A program made the position numbers and the translations under genes. The notes under the pieces were generated by a model. That model did no database searches, was not told the origin of the DNA, and saw nothing but the letters and a program-made list of their open reading frames with translations. From the NCBI GenBank assembly GCA_002780805.1, contig PEUD01000079.1, forward strand, positions 1 to 10,824: 10,824 nucleotides of DNA, in the 5' to 3' direction. This document shows, one piece after another, positions 7,585 through 10,824 of the stretch (the stretch's first letter is position 1; each line of letters begins with the position of its first letter). The stretch is from Candidatus Omnitrophica bacterium CG02_land_8_20_14_3_00__42_8. GTDB lineage: Bacteria > Omnitrophota > Gorgyraeia > Gorgyraeales > Gorgyraeaceae.

Positions 7585-7608
7585 CCCTCACCCATAAACG
7601 GGAGAGGG
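7585..7608 (+). repeat. Short GC-rich hairpin between the two polymerase/ligase genes
   Basis: CCCTCACCC (7585-7593) and GGGAGAGGG (7600-7608) pair in 8 of 9 positions around a 6-nt loop. It starts three bases after the stop codon at 7579-7581. It resembles a fragment of the CCCTCACCC...GGGAGAGGG repeat seen in many bacterial genomes. No T-run follows, so it is not a classic terminator, though it could slow 3' decay of the upstream message. Confidence 0.6.
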
Positions 7609-7627
7609 GATTTGTCAGGATGCCGGC

Positions 7628-9007
7628 ATGAGTATCGATAATCTATTTAATCCAGAGATTTTGATTCTGTTGGGATTCTTATTTATAGGAGGGGTGTTAT
7701 TGCTCTTTCTCATAAGCAGGAATTTTACGGCAGGCATATACCTGTGGCTCCTGGCAGTGCTGTTTTTTAAATATAACAGGATTACCATCGAAGGCTCGAT
7801 GCTGCCGGATTTTTCAATAGACAGGATGTTGTTTGTGATGCTTATGTTCATATTTGCGGCAGAAGCGCTTGTCAGGAAACGCAGGATCTTTTCTTTTACG
7901 GCCATAGAATATTCCATGTTTTTATTCTGCGCTTTTGCGGTTATGTCTATGATATACAGCGGCTTTATTATTAAAGAAGGAGGGAGGCTGAGGATAGGGG
8001 AGCTCCTTACAGGGTTTATATTGCCATTTTTTATGTTCTTCGCGGCCAAGAATACTTACGATACATATGAAAAGAGAGAGGGTTTTATCAAGTTCATGAT
8101 AGCGATAGGCCTTTATTTAAGCTTCACCGCTGTATTTGAGCATTTCAGGATCGAACAGCTTGTGTTCCCTAAATTTATACTTGATCCAGGGTTCGGTATA
8201 CATATGGGAAGAGCGAGGGGGCCTTTTGGCCAGGCAGCTGTAAACGGGACAGTATTGGGTTTTGCGTTGGCCAGTTCAGCCTATTTTACATTTAATTACA
8301 GACGGTCAAGGTTATGGAGGTTTTTTTCGTTTGCATTACTGGTGTTAACCCCTGCCGCAATATTTTTTACATATACAAGGGCGGCATGGTTAGGGGCGTT
8401 AGCAGGCTTTGCGATAATAATGACAGTTGGCTTAAAGGAAAAGCAAAAGGCTGCGGCCATAGTATTGACCCTGCTCTGCATAGCTGTCGTTTTAGGCGCG
8501 TCGTTTTTTATGGATACAAGCTCAGCAGAGCTTGCGCTTGACAGGACAAGAGATCAAAGCCCTGTGTATGACAGGCTGAACCTCTATATAGCCTCTATCA
8601 ATATGTTTGCAAGCAGTCCTCTGTCAGGAGTGGGTTTTGGAAAGTTTTCGGATAATGCCCCTGATTATTTTGAGAATGTAAGCGGCATACCATATCAGGA
8701 CAGTGAGATTAAACAGCATGACACATTTACGGCTGTGCTCGCGGAGATGGGCCTGGCCGGGATTTCATTGATATTATGCATATTTATTTCGATCCTGTCT
8801 AAGAGCATAAAGTTATACAGACGGCTCTCTGTTTCTAATTCAGCAGAAAGGCGCCTCGTTGTCATATTCTGGGGTTTTATGGCAGTTTATATAGTTAACT
8901 CTGTGTTTATAGAGATGAGGTATTTCGAATTTGTAAATGCCATATTCTTTGTATTCGCCGGCCTTATATGCAGGAGGGAGATGGAATATGCTGACAAGGC
9001 CTATTAA
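7628..9007 (+). CDS. Second O-antigen polymerase/ligase (Wzy/WaaL family)
   Basis: Polytopic inner-membrane protein of 459 residues with about 10-12 hydrophobic helices. The Wzy_C region is DRLNLYIASINMF (315-327), SPLSGVGFGKF (330-340) and QHDTFTAVLAEMGLAGI (363-379); H364 matches the conserved His, but the usual HN is HD. GRARGPFGQAAVNG stands where the first paralogue has its NHNHFAGY motif. It has no TPRs and no C-terminal extension, so it is not a duplicate of the preceding gene. One of the two may be the polymerase and the other a ligase or an acceptor-specific transferase (inference). AGGA at 7617-7620 lies seven bases before the ATG. It overlaps the flippase gene by 20 bp. Confidence 0.87.
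   Translation: MSIDNLFNPEILILLGFLFIGGVLLLFLISRNFTAGIYLWLLAVLFFKYNRITIEGSMLPDFSIDRMLFVMLMFIFAAEALVRKRRIFSFTAIEYSMFLFCAFAVMSMIYSGFIIKEGGRLRIGELLTGFILPFFMFFAAKNTYDTYEKREGFIKFMIAIGLYLSFTAVFEHFRIEQLVFPKFILDPGFGIHMGRARGPFGQAAVNGTVLGFALASSAYFTFNYRRSRLWRFFSFALLVLTPAAIFFTYTRAAWLGALAGFAIIMTVGLKEKQKAAAIVLTLLCIAVVLGASFFMDTSSAELALDRTRDQSPVYDRLNLYIASINMFASSPLSGVGFGKFSDNAPDYFENVSGIPYQDSEIKQHDTFTAVLAEMGLAGISLILCIFISILSKSIKLYRRLSVSNSAERRLVVIFWGFMAVYIVNSVFIEMRYFEFVNAIFFVFAGLICRREMEYADKAY
8972..8980 (+). promoter_or_regulatory. Strong ribosome binding site deciding the flippase start
   Basis: AGGAGGGAG lies inside the end of the preceding gene, seven bases before the ATG at 8988. It is one of the strongest Shine-Dalgarno matches in the window and argues against the in-frame ATG at 8937, which has no such site. 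Confidence 0.8.
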
Positions 9008-10511
9008 CAGGAAAGATATAATAAGGGATACCTATTTTTTCTCTGGCAGTGTTTATATCAGCCAGGCCATGTTTTTTATAAGGGGTTTCCTTAACGCGAG
9101 GATTCTCGGGCCCGGGCTTTACGGTTTGTGGTCCGGCCTGAATATAATCTTAAGCTACAGCGCATACAGCCACATGGGCGGCCTGAGCGCGATGAACAGG
9201 GAAATACCTTTCCAGAAGGGCCGCGATTCATTGGGAGACATGGACAGGGCCAGGAATGCGGCGTTTACAATGACCCTTATAACAGGAGGGATGTTTTCTG
9301 TTGTATTGATAATAGCCGCGTTTTTATTATGGGGCAGGCTCTCAAATGCAGAGGCCTGTGGGCTTATAGCGATAAGTTTGCTTGGCTTTGTGTCTATCCT
9401 CTATGAGTTCTGCCAGACATCCCTTATTTCGTTTAAAAGGTTTTTAGTGGTATCAAAAGGCAATATAGTCTTTTCTATTTTAAGCGTCATAGCCACATTG
9501 ATCCTTTTACCTCTTTTTAATATATATGGTGTCTACCTTACAGCGGTCAGCATCCCGCTATTGAACCTTGCGTACCTGTGGCTGAAGGAACATTACAGCC
9601 CAAAGCTATGCATGGACTTTAAGGAGATGCTCAGACTTATAAAGATAGGTTTTCCGATAATGTCGATAGATTTCCTGGAAACCACCATAACAAACGCCTC
9701 AGGCATAGTTGTCCTGTTTATGCTTGGGAATGTAAATTTCGCGTATTTTTCCGTTGCAATGCTGGCAGCCAGGTTCCTGATGTATTTTCCTAAGAGCGTA
9801 AACAGGACATTCGAGCCCCACATATACCAGAGTTATGGGGAAACAGGCCGGATAGGAGATCTAAAGAAATATCTCATAAAACCCACGCAGGTTATGGCTA
9901 TGCTGTTCCCTTTATTAATAGCCGCGTCTTATATTGCGGCGGCATTTTTTATAAGGCATTTTCTGCCTAAGTACACACCTGCTGTATTGCCGCTTTTTAT
10001 TATACTTATTTCCAGGTTTTTTGTTTCTTTTTCCCCTACATCAATCGCGTTTATAACTGCGATAAACAAGCAAAAATTCCTTGTGCCTGTGTATATTTTC
10101 GGAATAGCTATCGCCGCAGGGCTTAGTTTTATATTTATAAAGATGGGGCTTGACGTCACGGGAGCTGCCTTCGCCTTTTTGACAGCCTCTTTTTTTACCG
10201 GCTCTGTTATCTTTCTTTACGCGGTGAGTAAGCTTACAAAGAACGTCCTGGAGGCAATAGGCTATCTGGCTTTATCCTGCGGTGCATTATTATACACGCT
10301 GGCAGTCATTATGTTTAACGAGGCGGTTGTGCTGAACAGCCAGGATATCTTTTCAGACATGCTGGCTCTGACAGCCAAATTAGGGTTATTATTTATATTC
10401 GGCCTGCCATTAATATATATAGCGAACAAAAAAACAAAAATTATATCTGATATGTTTAACATAACCAAAATAAATCGTCATTGCGAGGGCGAAGCCCGAA
10501 GCAATCTCTGA
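8988..10511 (+). CDS. Wzx-type oligosaccharide flippase (polysaccharide biosynthesis protein)
   Basis: Inner-membrane transporter of 507 residues with about 12-14 hydrophobic helices, of the MOP superfamily (Wzx/RfbX). The N-terminal stretch FFIRGFLNARILGPGLYGLW with a following SHMGG is typical of this family. It would flip undecaprenyl-linked repeat units to the periplasm, which fits the adjoining Wzy-type genes. The start at 8988 is chosen over an in-frame ATG at 8937 because AGGAGGGAG (8972-8980) lies seven bases ahead and the overlap with the previous gene shrinks to 20 bp. The last residues, RHCEGEARSNL, and the TGA at 10509-10511 are encoded by palindromic repeat copy 2, so the natural C-terminus was probably changed by the repeat. 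Confidence 0.9.
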   Translation: MLTRPINRKDIIRDTYFFSGSVYISQAMFFIRGFLNARILGPGLYGLWSGLNIILSYSAYSHMGGLSAMNREIPFQKGRDSLGDMDRARNAAFTMTLITGGMFSVVLIIAAFLLWGRLSNAEACGLIAISLLGFVSILYEFCQTSLISFKRFLVVSKGNIVFSILSVIATLILLPLFNIYGVYLTAVSIPLLNLAYLWLKEHYSPKLCMDFKEMLRLIKIGFPIMSIDFLETTITNASGIVVLFMLGNVNFAYFSVAMLAARFLMYFPKSVNRTFEPHIYQSYGETGRIGDLKKYLIKPTQVMAMLFPLLIAASYIAAAFFIRHFLPKYTPAVLPLFIILISRFFVSFSPTSIAFITAINKQKFLVPVYIFGIAIAAGLSFIFIKMGLDVTGAAFAFLTASFFTGSVIFLYAVSKLTKNVLEAIGYLALSCGALLYTLAVIMFNEAVVLNSQDIFSDMLALTAKLGLLFIFGLPLIYIANKKTKIISDMFNITKINRHCEGEARSNL

Positions 10512-10561
10512 GATTGCTTCGTCGTCCGCCACAGAAACAATGGCGGACTCCTCGCAATGAC
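10477..10561 (+). repeat. Palindromic repeat, copy 2 (GTCATTGCGAG family)
   Basis: The 85-bp element has perfect terminal inverted repeats, GTCATTGCGAG (10477-10487) and CTCGCAATGAC (10551-10561). It holds three perfect inner hairpins: GGGC/GCCC (10487-10497), CGAAGCAATCTC/GAGATTGCTTCG around one base (10497-10521), and GTCCGCCA/TGGCGGAC (10524-10548). It shares ends and the central palindrome with copy 1 but carries the extra GTCCGCCA hairpin. It covers the end of the flippase gene and most of the gap before the glycosyltransferase. No T-run follows, so a terminator role is not shown. Confidence 0.92.
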
Positions 10562-10584
10562 AGGCAGAGAGAAAAGGTTGGAAT

Positions 10585-10824
10585 ATGAGAGTTGCGATAT
10601 TGGGCCCGTATCCTGTTGATGGAGAGATAAACAATGTAAACGGAGGGGTGCAGGCTGTAATAGCCAATATGGCCAGAGGCCTTTCTATGTTTAAAGGCCT
10701 GGATATCCATATTATAACTGCTTCCGGCCGCATAACAAAAGATATGGCTTCTTTTTCAAAAGGCATACATGTGTATGGAGTGCCTTTTGACATAAAGCTC
10801 GGAAACATGACATTTTATCTGCAG
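10585..10824 (+). CDS. GT-B glycosyltransferase, family 4-like, N-terminal part (runs off the window)
   Basis: Eighty codons are visible with no stop. The protein starts MRVAILGPYPVDGEINNVNG and continues GVQAVIANMARGL. A short beta-strand, a glycine-rich NGGV (residues 19-22) and a helix form the acceptor-side Rossmann fold of GT4-type retaining glycosyltransferases. IHIITASG further on is the next strand. The GT4 catalytic EX7E motif would lie beyond the window. It likely adds a sugar to the lipid-linked repeat unit at the cytoplasmic face; donor and linkage cannot be read from this part. AAAGG at 10573-10577 lies seven bases before the ATG. The 73-bp gap to the flippase is mostly repeat copy 2. 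Confidence 0.8.
   Translation, partial: MRVAILGPYPVDGEINNVNGGVQAVIANMARGLSMFKGLDIHIITASGRITKDMASFSKGIHVYGVPFDIKLGNMTFYLQ

Noticed and set aside
7615..8049. Minus-strand open frame of 144 codons opposite the second polymerase/ligase gene
   Set aside because: It lies fully against a well-supported membrane-protein gene, has no ribosome binding site or recognisable domain, and its composition (Asn/Ile/Ser-rich) is what the antisense of such a gene gives.
10497..10548. Repeat copy 2 as a rho-independent terminator
   Set aside because: The hairpins are strong but no T-run follows, and the next gene has its own ribosome binding site and no visible promoter, so read-through is more likely.
10410..10808. 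Minus-strand open frame of 132 codons across the flippase end and the glycosyltransferase start
   Set aside because: It reads through repeat copy 2 and opposes two convincing genes; the CHCEE-type residues in it are translated repeat, not protein sequence.

Overview
This window is a single co-directional (+ strand) block of envelope-polysaccharide genes with the layout of a Wzx/Wzy-dependent exopolysaccharide or capsule locus. The organism is probably a Gram-negative, uncultured-type bacterium. It has an outer-membrane beta-barrel with a C-terminal Phe, a Wza-family export protein, heavy use of ATA and AGG/AGA codons, and the small palindromic repeat that starts GTCATTGCGAG. My best guess is Candidatus Omnitrophota or a neighbouring lineage such as Nitrospirota or the deltaproteobacterial group; this rests on memory of style and repeat content, not on a marker gene.

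Layout: positions 1-79 may be the tail of an upstream gene. A strong sigma70-type promoter (TTGACA, 17-bp spacer, extended -10) follows at 88-116. Then come an outer-membrane beta-barrel protein (169-1341), a Wza/Poly_export protein (to 2041), a fused Wzz chain-length regulator plus BY-tyrosine autokinase (2059-4140), an AT-rich 112-bp gap, and an HTH + HD-GYP protein (4253-5026). Next are a Wzy/WaaL-type O-antigen polymerase or ligase with TPRs and a C-terminal carbohydrate-binding-like domain (5023-7581), a second shorter Wzy/WaaL-type protein (7628-9007), a Wzx-type flippase (8988-10511), and the N-terminal 80 residues of a GT-B glycosyltransferase that runs off the window.

How they work together: the glycosyltransferase and genes beyond the edge would build lipid-linked repeat units, and the flippase would move them across the inner membrane. 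One or both Wzy-type proteins would polymerise or transfer them outside. The Wzz/BY-kinase would set chain length by cycles of phosphorylation on its Tyr tail, and the Wza-like protein and beta-barrel would carry the polymer through periplasm and outer membrane. The HTH-HD-GYP protein suggests local control by cyclic di-GMP.

Most unusual points: (1) two copies of one palindromic repeat sit at coding boundaries; the first lies within the apparent 5' end of the Wza-like gene, nested in a further outer inverted repeat, and the second supplies the last codons and stop of the flippase; (2) the first polymerase/ligase ends in what looks like a calcium-dependent carbohydrate-binding domain; (3) a DNA-binding domain is fused to an HD-GYP domain whose usual HDIGK is HDIGH. 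No CRISPR, tRNA, rRNA, transposase or integrase gene was recognised.
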